Notes under the pieces: model-generated
The model's database searches: none
Seen by the model: the letters and a program-made list of their open reading frames with translations, nothing else
Told to the model about the DNA's origin: nothing
In this document: positions 10,480 through 21,418 of the stretch, one piece after another
Layout of the letters: each line of letters starts with the position of its first letter
How positions within the stretch are numbered: the first letter of the stretch is position 1
NCBI GenBank assembly: GCA_021014325.1
Contig: CM037460.1
Location: 19,684,044 to 19,748,043 of the forward strand
Origin: Plazaster borealis
Taxonomy: Eukaryota > Echinodermata > Asteroidea > Forcipulatida > Labidiasteridae
DNA: 64,000 bases
Reading direction: 5' to 3'
Program-made: the position numbers and the translations under genes

Positions 10480-11120
10480 AGTTATACAAAAAAATAGCTG
10501 TAGAAATGTTGAAATGTGCAACTCGTCTTCACATTCAAGGTTGATTAAAATCGAACAGTGCAATCTCCATGAAATGCAAGATTTAATGTGTTCTTCCATT
10601 AGGCTGTGTACAAATTGTACCTGCAGGAAGTCAAGGCTCTGTGGCTCTTTTGTAAACATGTGATGTCACAGGTTACATGGTCTATATTTGGCATTATCAA
10701 CCAAAGCCTAATGCAGATTTTGTCACCTTTTGGTCAGAAAAATAAGTCATTGGACTTGAACCACTTCCCTTTACCATGCCTCTGCGCATTTCTCTCAGGG
10801 TTTTTTGTTCTCTTTCTTAATAGGCCCGAACCTTGGCCGTCAGCCAATACCAATAATCGGCCATTTTAACAAACACTTATCTTTAATTACAAATATTAAA
10901 CATGCTGCATATATAGTGGGATGTAATTTTATCTTTTTATGCAAATTTAAACAAATCTATTTACAAAAAAAAAAATACTCAAATTAGATCTCTGTTGAAA
11001 GTGTGTGAGAAATTAATATCCAGTTTTGTCACTTACAAAACAGGATGTTTTATTGGCTGAAGTTTTAGTTGCCTTGTAATAATGTGTATCGTTTGATGAG
11101 CAGGCTTGTCTGTGAAGCAA
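10480..11120. other. Intergenic DNA without recognised gene
   Basis: Short frames exist on both strands, but I see no family motifs, no splice-linked exons and no clear repeat matches within the window. Confidence 0.4.
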
Positions 11121-11129
11121 CGTGTTTAA

Positions 11130-11433
11130 AGGGTTTGTATACGTTTGGTAATTGGAACCCACTGTTTGTTTCAATCCTATTTAGTTGTAGATATATACCA
11201 TAAAACTAACCTGTGAAAATTTCATTTCAAAAGGTGGTAGCGTTTTTGAGATATTGCTGAAAATCTGGAGTGGTTATGGGGATAAAAAGTGATATCTTTT
11301 TCCTTTGCCGCAGTACTTCAAAGTGAAAAGTTTCTCAAAATGCTTTATACTATCCAAAGCTGCTGTACTTTTACCAAGTAAGTTTGTTATTGCCATTAAT
11401 TTTCAGAGTCATTACCAAACGTACACATACCCT
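11130..11433 (-). mobile_element. TTAA-MITE family 2, copy 1
   Basis: Begins AGGGTTTGTATACGTTTGG after TTAA (11126-11129) and ends GTACACATACCCT before TTAA (11434-11437). It shares the GAACCCACTGTTTGTTTCAA and CTGTGAAAATTTCATTTC phrases with copies at 24618, 41025 and 41749. Confidence 0.82.
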
Positions 11434-11437
11434 TTAA

Positions 11438-11803
11438 AGGCACTGAACACGTTTAGTAATTGTCAAAGACCAGTGTTCTCACTTGGTGTATCCCAACATA
11501 TGCATAAAATAACAAGCCTGTGAAAATTCGGGCTCAATTGGTCATCGAAGTTGCAAGAAAATGATGACAGAAAAAACACCCTTGTTGTACAAATTTGTGT
11601 GCTTTCAGATAGGAATAAAAACTTCTTGCAAGAAGTTTTTATTATTATAGTGAGAAATTACCTCTTTCTCAAAAACTACGTTACTTCAGAGGGAGTCGAT
11701 TCTCACAATGTTTTATACTATCAACAGCTCTCTGTTGGTCGTTACCAAGTCAGTTTTTATGCTAATATATATTTTGAGTAATTACCAAACGTGTACGATG
11801 CCT
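11438..11803 (+). mobile_element. TTAA-MITE family 1, copy 4, abutting family 2 copy
   Basis: Starts AGGCACTGAACACG immediately after the single TTAA (11434-11437) that also ends the preceding family 2 element. It carries the ACTTCTTGCAAGAAGT core and ends GTGTACGATGCCT before TTTTAA. Confidence 0.85.
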
Positions 11804-12434
11804 TTTAACTTAATAGTGTCTGGATTAGTGGCGTAACTTAGGGTGGCACAGAGGCAAGGGGGGGGGTGGAGGAGGGTGGGGGGAGGGACGTGTCACCCAC
11901 TCCCCATTTGATATCTGGACTTTTGAGCTTAAAAATTACCAGAGTAAAATGCTACATTTTATAAGCTTTAATAAATGTTGTCCTCGAGAAGGACTTGGCA
12001 TCAACTCCAAACTTGGTGTGTGGATTGGTCTTGGGATCTCCTAGGTCAAAAATGTCAAGGTCATTATTGCTAAAACAAAAGAAATGCTGTGCAAGCAATA
12101 TCTCAAGAAGAATGAGATTAATCTTAGCGGGCCATTTGTGTTTGTCAACACACCATTCTTTTTCGTTTTGTTTCTTCTTTTTGTTTCCAAAGAAAATGAT
12201 GTTTTCTCTCACTTGAAGTTAAAAGCGGTAGACAGTTTTAGTCACCTTGAAGAGAAATATTTAGATACATTATATTTTAAAGGTGTGATTGGTTGAGCTT
12301 ACTCAAGTTTATAAAACTTTTTACAGATACCATTGACCCTATTTCTTTCTGAAATTCTGCCATGTGTGAGAACATTGTCTTCCAACACTCAGTTTTCAAC
12401 TTATATTTGCCAAATTGAAACTAGAAACTAGGCT

Positions 12435-12705
12435 CTAAAGCCAGTAGCGAGTTGGATTTGAATGTCTGGTACAATGACTTGTACTACAGCTAGGTACCGT
12501 TTAAATTTGAATTTCTCAGACTGTAGAGACGGTTGCTATGTCAAATGTTTCAGGGGAAGCTTTTTGTATAGCAACCTCCAGATGAGTAAAAGCCTACCGT
12601 TTTGCCATACACATTCATTCAGAATTGTGTATGGGACTATGGGTGTTCACTGTCTCTTACGTATCTACGCAAAAGCTCAAAAGCAATTACCACACCTTTA
12701 CATGC
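12435..12705. repeat. Foldback element 'GGTACAATGACTTG', copy 2
   Basis: Shares ordered phrases (GTCTGGTACAATGACTTG, AATTTGAATTTCTCAGACTG, CATACACATTC) with 53505-53815 and 5840-6125. It accounts for the first half of a 175-codon open frame that is therefore not treated as a gene. Confidence 0.58.
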
Positions 12706-12710
12706 ATATT

Positions 12711-12861
12711 ATAGACCCCTTGCATATGACATCACAGGCTCAAACAGCGCCCTCACTGAGGTCAATGGAAGACCTATCATTGGCTGAGAGATGTGCGTGG
12801 CCCGTACGCACTTGCTCGTTTTCATTGTTTGACCTCAGCGATGGCAACCTATGCAAGGGGT
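12711..12861. repeat. 'TAGACCCCTTGCATATGACATCA' foldback, copy 2
   Basis: ATAGACCCCTTGCATATGAC at the left and CCTATGCAAGGGGTG at the right are complementary ends. Internal CAGCGCCCTCACTGAGGTCA and CCTCAGCGATGGCA match copies at 10001 and 23326. Confidence 0.6.
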
Positions 12862-13086
12862 GTTTTTTGACTTCAATTCCAAAATGGAAGACCTGTGCAA
12901 GGGGACAGACCTCTGCAATTATGCAGACCAGTATTTGGAGTGTTCTCAACAAAATGTTACGCTCATTTGATGAACTTATCTCGGGTTAGTTGTATTGTGT
13001 TTCTATTGAATTCTAGATGATTGCGTTGAAACAATTTACTATACGTTTGACTGGTACCCCCATACAAGGGTAGACTGCAAACATTA

Positions 13087-13215
13087 GGGGTAGATAGCTC
13101 AGTTGATAGAGTGCCGGCACGTTAATCCGGAGGTCGCAGGTTCAGTTAAATCTCGCTCAATTTGTTTTGTTTGTTCAACCCCAAATTGTTTTAAATTTAC
13201 CCATTTAGTTCCCAT
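13087..13215 (+). mobile_element. tRNA-Asn-like SINE
   Basis: The head has TAGATAGCTCAGTTGATAGA and a GGAGGTCGCAGGTTC T-arm-like segment; the anticodon-like loop is ACGTTAA (GTT). The body TTTGTTCAACCCCAAATTG and ATTTACCC recurs at 52620 and 63260. The anticodon stem is imperfect and position 33 is C, so I call it a SINE rather than a tRNA gene. Confidence 0.75.
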
Positions 13216-14014
13216 TTTGAAATAATTTGCTCTGTGAAAAGCCATTGTTTAATCATATACTATAATGAAGCAGTTGCTGTGTGTTATTATGTTTTCAACT
13301 CATATAATGAATATTTTCTGGAGGTTGTTAATACTATATTATTCTTAAATAGTCTGGAGTTTAATGGAAATCTAAATGTTATTAAAATAGTAAGGCTTCT
13401 AGTAATTTTTGGTATTTAATTTGTAGTTTATTTGTAAATTGCTCAGAAAGATAACCCTTCCCGTTATCAATTTATAACAACTATTTCATCATAAAATGAT
13501 AGAGCAAGCATTTGAGATCGGTCAATAAATGTCAAAGTTCTTTGTCGTTCTTTCCTCGGTGGGATCTGTAATCAAACACAAACACTTTTTTGTACACAAC
13601 CATAAGGCGCTCCGTAGGTGTTTGGCATTTTGGATTTTTCAACTCCAATTTGAAGAGATTGCATAATAAAAACCTTAATTTATTTTACTATCACTGGAAA
13701 GATCCAATCTTACTCTTTCTAATGATGGTAAGCTTGGATATGGGGGTGAACATGGACAAAACTACAGCTTTATTGCAAATGGCTTTGGTAGTCGGCAATG
13801 GTAAGGGAAGGGTTAAGTGATCTAGTCTGACAGTTAGATACTAAACTGTCCTCTCACAAGGAAACATGGTACCTTTGTTTGGGTTTGATCCACTGATCTA
13901 TTTTGTTCTCATTCAAGTTACGATTTACGTTGAGCAAATCTTCCTAAGTTTGTGAGGGGTTACTTTAATATCAACATATTCTTCTTTAACAACATTGTGA
14001 AACAAAGCAAAAGC
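13216..14014. other. Intergenic DNA without recognised gene
   Basis: AT-rich sequence with short unsupported open frames only; no repeat match found inside the window. Confidence 0.4.
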
Positions 14015-14018
14015 TTAA

Positions 14019-14378
14019 AGACAGGGTATACTTTTGGTAATTGTCAAAGACCAGTATCCTCACTTGGTGTATCCCAACATATGCATAAAATAACAAGCCT
14101 GTGAAAATTTGGGCTCAATTGATCATCAAAGTTGCAAGAAAATAAGAAAGAAAAATAAAATAACTCTTGTTGTATAGAATTGTGCTTTCAGATGCCTGGG
14201 TCTTTCTCAGATTCAAATTTTGGGGTGAAAAATTACCTCTTTCTCTAAAACTACACTACTTCAAAGGGTGTCGTTTCTAACAATGCTTTATAATATCAAC
14301 AGCTCTCTAGTGCTCTTACCAGCAAGTATGTTTTTATATGGTCGTTTATTTTTGGAGCAATTTCCAAATACCCTGCCT
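14019..14378 (+). mobile_element. TTAA-MITE family 1, copy 5
   Basis: Starts AGACAGGGTATACTTTTGG after TTAA (14015-14018) and ends ATACCCTGCCT before TTAA (14379-14382). The TATCCCAACATATGCATAAA module lies at the left. It is followed at once by the next element. Confidence 0.83.
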
Positions 14379-14382
14379 TTAA

Positions 14383-14711
14383 ATGTATCATACACGTTTG
14401 GTAATGACTCAAAACATTATTAGCATAAAAACTGACTTGGTAACAAGCAACGGAAAGCTGTTGATAGTATAAAACATTATAGGAAACGACTCCCTCTGAA
14501 GCAACGCAGTTTTTGAGAAAGAGGTAATTTCTCACTAAAATAATAAAAACTTCTTGCAAGAAGTTTTTATTCCTATCTGAAAGCACACAAATTTGTACAA
14601 CAAGGGTGTTTTTTCTTTCATCATTTTCTTGCAACTTTATTTTATTCATATGTTGGGATACACCAAGTGAGAACACTGGTCTTTGACAATTTCCAAACGT
14701 GTTCAGTGCCT
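14383..14711 (-). mobile_element. TTAA-MITE family 1, copy 6, abutting copy 5
   Basis: Begins (A)TGTATCATACACGTTTGG directly after the TTAA ending copy 5 and ends AACGTGTTCAGTGCCT; the outer TTAA has decayed to TGCT. Inverted relative to copy 5. The core is ACTTCTTGCAAGAAGT. Confidence 0.8.
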
Positions 14712-15289
14712 TGCTCCGATAATGTTGCACCTATGTGTCGATTGGAGTTTTTAAAAAGCAGTAATTGGTTGAAATTATAGAATTAATAACAACTTTTATA
14801 AAATAAAAGTGTGTTTGTGAATGAATAACTTTTAATTGTTTTTTGCAATACTCACATAAGAGCCTGAAGTCTCATAATGTCTTTGGACCAATTTTAAGAC
14901 TGTGGTCAGAGACAAACAGTCAAAACTTATTTTATGCTCTAAATAGATGTAGTTGGCACTACTTAATGCCCTTTTGTTTAACTTGGTTCAGGATAGCTAT
15001 ATTTTAGAAAATATTGATACTTTTTGGACAAATTAATATGATACTAAGTTTGCTGTAAATCGTTAATAAAAAAAAATTAAAAAAATTAAAATGGGAGATA
15101 TGATAGGTCAAGTGATAAGAAATTGCCAGCCTCCGTCGTATTTGTATTGCTCCGTCAGAGTTGTGAGTTTGGTCGTCAAATTTGTCGTTGGTCTGTCCAT
15201 AGAGAAAGGTCTGTCGGAGTTGTGAGTTGGTTCCCCCTTTCACTCTTTCCGCCAAAAACCAAGACACCTCCCCCCATTATGTCTTTGCC

Positions 15290-15345
15290 CCGCCTACCTC
15301 CCCCCCCCAATGAAAATGTCTGGTTATGCCACTGTGTGAGTAGTG
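15290..15345. mobile_element. hAT-like right end fragment
   Basis: C-rich sequence followed by AATGAAAATGTCTGGTTATG and CCACTG is nearly identical to the right end of the 1200-bp hAT element at 43930-45129 (AATGTCTAGTTACGCCACTG). No matching left end with a duplication was found. Confidence 0.5.
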
Positions 15346-17880
15346 ACTATGCTGTTTCAGTCTAATCTTTAGTTTTATAGCTCCATGCATGCTCCATGGT
15401 TCCACTTAGTAGCTGCTGCAGGACGTTCTTAGCAACCCCCTCAGCAACGGCCGTAGCCATAGCCACAACCACCAATTCGGATACGGCCTCATCTAAACCA
15501 GTCTGGTCCCCGTCAAATTGTAGCACTTTAACATTGCATAGATGTAGAGGGAATCCGACAAAATGTGGCTGTCGAACCCACTTTTCGAAACTGGTGCTCG
15601 ATCCCGCGGTATAACAATGCGTAAAAGTAATTTTAATCTCAACTATGAGAACGTTTGTTATGTCAGTCATGGTCAGGCGCAATGTGCAAGAAAGGACAGG
15701 TTGATTTTTCCCACAAAGTTAGCGAACTTTTCTATCAAATTCTTATTATACCGGCGACTTATCTACAATAGTATAGGACGAGTAGCTCTCCATTGATCAG
15801 GTAAGACTATCCACTTAAAATAATACAAAAAGCTCAAAATGTGTGATGCGCATTCCCATATTGTACACCCGCTAGCTGCAAAGAAGGAAACAAAATCAGA
15901 GTGATTGACGAGAGAGTGACCACACACTCATTAGTCATCATAGGGCCTAATCATTATCGGGGCTTTAAATTTAACTAGTCCGCTTTGGAATTTAAAATCC
16001 TTTTCGGCTAAAACTCCGTATTCGGACACCACTTGATCTCCCGTTATAAGGTCAAATTATGGACTACTTTCCTTTTACTTTGTTTTAGTTTTAGGCCTAC
16101 CTTTCTTTTTCTGATTTTTGGAATCATGATTTCTTTTTAAAAAGGTAGCTATGTAGAGGTCGCGCGATATTGACATTTTCTATTCTGGCCGCACACAAAA
16201 AAGAGGTTTTTCAAATTAATGTTACTTCGACCTAACATGCTGTCTGAGCTTCAAATTACTCCTGTAGGTCAATAAAACTCTCCTTTCATAATCCTTTTGA
16301 AAAAAGGCACACATTTACCTCACTTTTTCAAGCATCAAAAAGATTCAGAGCATGGTCACCGACGCGACTACCGCGAGCGCAGCCATTTTTGAACTTTTTT
16401 GAAAGAAAAATGTGGTCACCGTTTTTCAATAAATACCGCCCTCTCTTGACTTCTACCCCCAAAATAACGCCATCTATTGATAGAAAGAGGATTAGGAAGG
16501 TTACGATGCTTTTTTCCCCGTATCAAACGGTTAAGAAATATGTTTTTTATTTATTTTTTTACAATTTTGGTCAAAATTTTGACTAAATTTCCCATTTTAA
16601 AGGAATGTATACATTCAGCGACGGTGGGGTATGCTGTCAAACCTATATCAGTTTAATCCTTGTCCATTTTTGAGTATGAAAAGTTGGATTTTGTTCCAGC
16701 GCGAGGTCGCGCATGCAATTTACGGAGGTTTTAATTAAACCAAGTACTCGGTAAAATCTCATTTTTTGAACCTTTGAGTGCGCGTTAGGGATAGGGCTGG
16801 TAAGCTTTAGTAGTGTGGGTGGTCTTAATTTAACAATTTCTGTACCTCAGTCGGCGGCCAGAAGGGTGCCGAGTGTTTGTTGTCTTTTGGAAGGCATAAC
16901 TCATTAACGAAAGCACCCATGACAGTGGGGTTTGCGCCATATTGAATTTCTGATGTAAAATTTTAATATATTTGATAAAAAGAAATTTTTACTATAACAT
17001 AGCTAAAAAAGGAAGATTGGTGGCTAGTCAGACATCAGACCGTACTAGGTCAGACCACTTCCTCCATGGTCAGACATTGTACATGTAAATTGTAGGACCT
17101 CCTGTATACACGCTAACTGGTTATCGTGGCATATCTTTTACGTCACTGCGCGCGATGTAAATAACCCCTAGACTAGTGGAAATCACAAAAAAATGAGATT
17201 TGATCTGATTGAGTTGTAAGTAGTCTAGTTGGATAGAGCTCTTTGAGACATTCATTTTGCTACTTTATTTGTGGGGATCGGTTCATGAAAACCGGACTTA
17301 TGGAAGGTCAAAGTTAAAAATATAGGACCTTGTTTACATAACAAATTTTGTTGACCGTGTACAAGCGCAACGTTTTCGACAATCAAGCGCGAAAAAGCGC
17401 GACAACTAAAAGTTTTAATTCCAAAAGTAATTACATAATTAAATACTCAATTAACTGTTCGGTTCATTGTGGGGCCCTAAGAGGATAACTACTTACAGTT
17501 CTCAATGAATTTCAGCGCAGAAAACAAGATTTCTTGTGATTTTACAGAAAGTTTTACACAAATACTCCCAACAAAACGGACGCCAAATTGCATATCAATA
17601 GCAAGACAAAAACTCCATCTTCAAAGTAGTTCCGTTTATTTTTATGAATGAAACGATTAACATTGGTTTTATCTATATCCCTCCGCACCACCGATCTCTC
17701 TATAGCGTTGTACACGTTGAGGTGGTCACAGTTTCCCATTAACAAAAAGTGGCTGCGCGGTGAACAGCGCCCTCACTCGGTACTGATTGACACTACCTAG
17801 ACACAAGGTTACATTTTGTACTTGCCAAGCATCGAGTCTCCTCTCTGTTGACCAAAACTTGAAGACAGGTATTGGTAATG
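15346..17880. other. Intergenic DNA without recognised gene
   Basis: The 15362-15682 stretch is open on both strands and shares AGCCATAGCCACA/GATTCGGA phrases with 28565-28700, so it is repeat-derived. From 15800 to 17880 I see no exon-like structure or window-internal repeat; it is AT-rich with scattered GCGC words. Confidence 0.4.
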
Positions 17881-17887
17881 CTCCACC

Positions 17888-18540
17888 GGTAAGTTGTACT
17901 TGTACAAAAAGTTGGGGTATGGCCTAGCCCAGGTTGGACTCCTCCGTTGCATACAACGCGACGGAGTCCAGGGTATAAAGGTCCTCAGGCATTGCAACAA
18001 AATTTATAACCATTTTTCATCATATTTTTACCTATTTGAGGAAGCTGAAACGTGACTCACATGTTCCTTGTGCCCTGAACCTTACGACTGCTCTATTCAA
18101 TATTGCCAATTTTATCCTTGGATGACATTATTGTGAAAATAAAATGGAAATTGACGCATTCGTTGCGACAACCTCAACTGACATGGAACCAAGTCCACAA
18201 AAGAGGGCGCTGTCTAACCCGTAACACTGAACGCTTTTTCTTCCCGGCGGCAACACGACGGAGTCACAGCGCCAGTGCACAACTTGGACTTATTTTCGGA
18301 AATAATGTCATTCATGGATGTATTTGATAGGTTTTGAACTCGGTAAAAGTGTAATTAAAGGCACCAAGAATAAGTGAATGGAGTTTCAGCTTCTCAAATT
18401 AGGTACAAATATTTTAAAATGTTACTCAAAATTTTGTTCGCATTGTAAAGGATCTTTATACCCAGGACGCCAGTGCAGTGGCACTGACTGACGTCCTACC
18501 AGGGCTAGGGTATGGCCTATTCTACAACAAGGTACAAAAA
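17888..18540. repeat. Long imperfect inverted repeat
   Basis: 17890-18003, read in reverse, resembles 18429-18540. Shared words include ATTTTGTT, CTTTATACCC, GGACTCC or GGACGCC, and GGGCTAGG with GTATGGCC. About 425 bp separates the arms. The left arm also folds on itself (GACTCCTCCGTTGCAT facing CGCGACGGAGTC). Confidence 0.55.
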
Positions 18541-18608
18541 TATGTCACTCATACGTCAGGGCCATAAATATTTTGTGTAGCCACTTAAAAAGTTTAGACA
18601 AACACTAG

Positions 18609-19056
18609 ACCCAGTAACTGGGGCGCTGTACTCGTTTTTCGAAATTTTGACATCTGCGGTCGTACTACTAGCGCTCCAGGAATGCGTTGTATATTCGCAC
18701 AGCAATCGCATGCTGCGGCGAGTGCACACAGTATGAATGTCGGTCCAACTGAGAGTTTGACGTCATGGTCACTGGTGGTTTCTCCGAAAATCGTAAATTT
18801 GCAGCTCAAAACCAAATAATGAGTACATTTAAATGCCTGATGTTGCATCTTAGACATATGATTGAAGAAGCCAGATAGGCGTTTTTAAAGGCGTTTTTTG
18901 TTCGGTATTTTTGTCGTTCTGAGGCATTTTTTGTGTCAACTTATATCAATTTGAAGATCGCCGTGCGTAAATGCAATGCATTCCTGGGGCGCTAGTACGA
19001 CCGCAGATGTCAAAATTTCGAAAAATAACCGAGTACAGCACCCCAGTTACTGGGTC
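18609..19056. mobile_element. Foldback element with ~95-bp arms and 14-bp flanking direct repeat
   Basis: The left arm ACCCAGTAACTGGGGCGCTG through GACATCTGCGGTCGTACTA is repeated in reverse at the right, ending CCCCAGTTACTGGGT. The element is flanked by TAGACAAACACTAG at 18595-18608 and again at 19057-19070. The superfamily is not recognised. Confidence 0.75.
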
Positions 19057-19308
19057 TAGACAAACACTAGCATTTACAATTCACGGTGATCAAATCACAT
19101 GACTCAGCTTTAAGCTGAGCATTCTGGAAAACAAATTACAGAGGCCTAAAGAAGCCATGTGCCTTATATCATTTTCTCATAGCATAAACATCTATGATTG
19201 ATCACTTTAAAAAAGTATAAAATAAATTTATTTTGAAAAAAAACAAACCCCAAACTGCCGGCCATAAAACCAACTCAAGTGGCACAGAGCACTCAGGGTA
19301 ACTTAAGA

Positions 19309-19452
19309 CATTTTGTTTTACATAGGGCTTACTCGTACCCCGAAAACTGGATAAAGTCAAACTCTGGGGGCGCTGCTGTACATTTTGTTTTACATAGGGC
19401 TTACTCGTACCCCGAAAACTGGATAAAGTCAAACTCTGGGGGCGCTGTTGTA
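19309..19452. repeat. 72-bp tandem duplication
   Basis: Two head-to-tail units (19309-19380, 19381-19452) start CATTTTGTTTTACATAGGGC and end CTCTGGGGGCGCTGCTGTA or ...GCTGTTGTA. I can see only one difference between them. Each unit contains a GGGGGCGCT core. Confidence 0.9.
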
Positions 19453-20480
19453 GGCGTCAAAGAATGGACTGTGGTGAGAAATTTGCAACGTTCATCTAGT
19501 TTTAAAAGTTGTTTGCATACTTCCAGTTAACCAAAGAAGGTAATTAGGACATCAGTTGAATCATTGCATCTTTAGGTTCTTTTTCCAACAACAAAAAAGC
19601 TACGGCTATTGGCGCCCTGAAAGCCAGCCACGGGAGGAAACATGGTAAATGGTCTGATTCCCATCTCGTTAACGATGTCACAACGACAGTGTTGCACGGA
19701 ACTAGCCCAACTTCTGTGACCACGAGAGGATTCAGATCTCGGCCATGGAAGTAGGGCTAGCACAGAACCAGAATAACATTTTTCATGGTAAAATTTCAGA
19801 ATCTAAGTCCCAAAGAAAGTCCCAAAACTGTCACTGCACATTGTTAGGTGCCATTCCGGCTTTATATCGTTTACTAAGAAAGCTTTAGCCGGCTAAATAT
19901 ATCTTACGGTCAAACCTTTTTTTATCCACATGTATTTTAAATCCTGACTTAACATATAGTTTACTAGAAACTGGTGCCATCAAGATATGTATGTATGTAC
20001 ACTACATGCCTCACCTTGTTCAGAAAGGTTTAGACAAAATTGTCAAAATTGTCAAAACCATGAAAAATATTCAATTTCTGGCGCTAGGTTGGTCTTTTTA
20101 GTTCCTTTGGGCACAGTCTGTTTGGGCATGAGTGCGTGAGAATGCAATAAATTTCCATCTGAGTTTCCGTTTATTAAGGTCAATAATTAGCGTTTTAGCT
20201 ACTGGCTTGAAAGGAAAACACTATATTAAACTCCACAATCCATTTAAAAATCACTTAGAAAGTAGCAGTTGGATAAATGGAAATTTTGCCATAATTTGTT
20301 TTGTCAATTATGAAACGCAGTTTGGACATCCATATAAAGACATTTGCAAATGTTTACAAAATTTTGGGTGGCATGTGAAAGGAACAGGTCTTCAATAACA
20401 GCATTTAGGCACAAATCTATGCAAAAAATTGATCTGTTCATTGTTTGCAGCGCCTTTTGCCCAGAGCCACTGAACCATGG

Positions 20481-20629
20481 ACCCCTGGGGCCGATTTCAC
20501 AAAGAGATAAGACTAGTCTTATCTGAAGTTAGGACCAGTAACTGGTCTTAACTTAAGACTAGTCCTATCTCTTAGCATTGCCTAGGACTAGTCCTAAGTT
20601 AGGAAGAGTTTTGTGAAATCCACCCCTGG
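20481..20629. mobile_element. 'GGCCGATTTCACAAAGAG' inverted-repeat element, intact unit
   Basis: Ends CCCCTGGGGCCGATTTCAC and TTGTGAAATCCACCCC are complementary. The interior is made of palindromic words (AAGACTAGTCTTATC, CCTAGGACTAGTCCTAAG). It is joined head to tail to a second unit, which carries an insertion. A diverged relative lies at 28723-28874. Confidence 0.75.
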
Positions 20630-21142
20630 GGCCGATTTCACAAAGAGATAAGACTAGTCTTATCTGAAGTTAGGACCAGTAACTGGTCTTAACTTGAAGG
20701 CACTGTACACGTTTGGTAATTACTCAAAATATATATTAGCATAAAAACTTACTTGGTAACGAGCAACGGAGCGCTGTTGATAGTAATAAAACATTGTGAG
20801 AAACGACTCCCTCTGAAGTAACGTAGTGTTTGAGAAAGAGGTAATTTCTCACTAAAATAATAAAAGACTTCTTGCAAGAAGCCGTTTATTCCTATCTGAA
20901 AGCACACAAATTTGTACAACAAGGGTGTTTTTTCTGTCATCATTTTCTTGCAACTTCAATGACCAATTGAGCCCAAATTTTCACAGGCTTGTTATTTTAT
21001 GCATATGTTGGGATACACCAAGTGAGAATACTGGTCTTTGACAATTACCAAACGTGTTCAGTGCCTTTAAGACTAGTCCTATCTCTTAGCATTGCCTAGG
21101 ACTAGTCCTAAGTTAGGAAGAGTTTTGTGAAATCGACCCCTG
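20621..21142. mobile_element. 'GGCCGATTTCACAAAGAG' element, second unit, interrupted
   Basis: A tandem copy of the preceding unit, split by a TTAA-MITE at 20698-21066. Removing the insert restores the GGTCTTAACTTAAGACTAG of the first unit, with one base changed in the left TTAA (TTGA). Confidence 0.8.
20698..21066 (-). mobile_element. TTAA-MITE family 1, copy 7 (nested)
   Basis: Starts AGGCACTGTACACGTTTGG after TTGA (20694-20697, mutated TTAA) and ends GTGTTCAGTGCCT before TTAA (21067-21070). Comparison with the adjacent uninterrupted repeat unit shows directly that TTAA is the duplicated target. The core is CTTCTTGCAAGAAG. Confidence 0.9.
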
Positions 21143-21418
21143 GTCTCCGTGAAACCGTTGCCTGTGTACACGCAATCCACTACAGTGTCTCACCACACGT
21201 GGCCTGTTGACATGACCACGGCCAACATGCGCAGAAACTCGATTGCCAGTGTATAAATCCCACTGCTGTGTGTTGCAAAAGAGTTTTGTGTGTTATTGTG
21301 TTCTCTGAAGCGCCCTGGTTAATTTGATTAATTTAGGTGCAAGAGAAAATGGCAGCCCTGGTGCTTTCAAATGGCAGGGATTGTCCTTAACTTTTTCAGT
21401 GACTAGCCAGCTAGACTA

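Noticed and set aside
12462..12989. 175-codon open frame on the + strand
   Set aside because: It runs through two dispersed foldback repeats (matches at 5840, 53505, 10001 and 23326), with no domain and no splice context; a by-product of repeat sequence.
13087..13160. Functional tRNA-Asn gene
   Set aside because: The anticodon stem has a mismatch, position 33 is not T, and the sequence continues into a shared SINE body; copies at 25009, 52290, 63452 and 63757 are also defective.
14296..14730. 144-codon minus-strand frame with a recurring [16 protein letters not shown] peptide
   Set aside because: The same peptide appears wherever a family 1 MITE with the ACTTCTTGCAAGAAGT core occurs (11551, 37173, 39562 and others). 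It is the hairpin read as protein; frames are broken differently in each copy.
11828..15345. A single 3.5-kb hAT element from AGTGGCGTAAC (11828) to CCACTG (15341)
   Set aside because: The flanking 8-mers do not match, and several independent TTAA elements and a SINE lie between; the two ends probably come from different insertions.
15362..15682. 106-codon minus-strand frame (with 72 codons open on +)
   Set aside because: No recognisable motif; shares repeat words with 28565-28700 and no splice partners were found.
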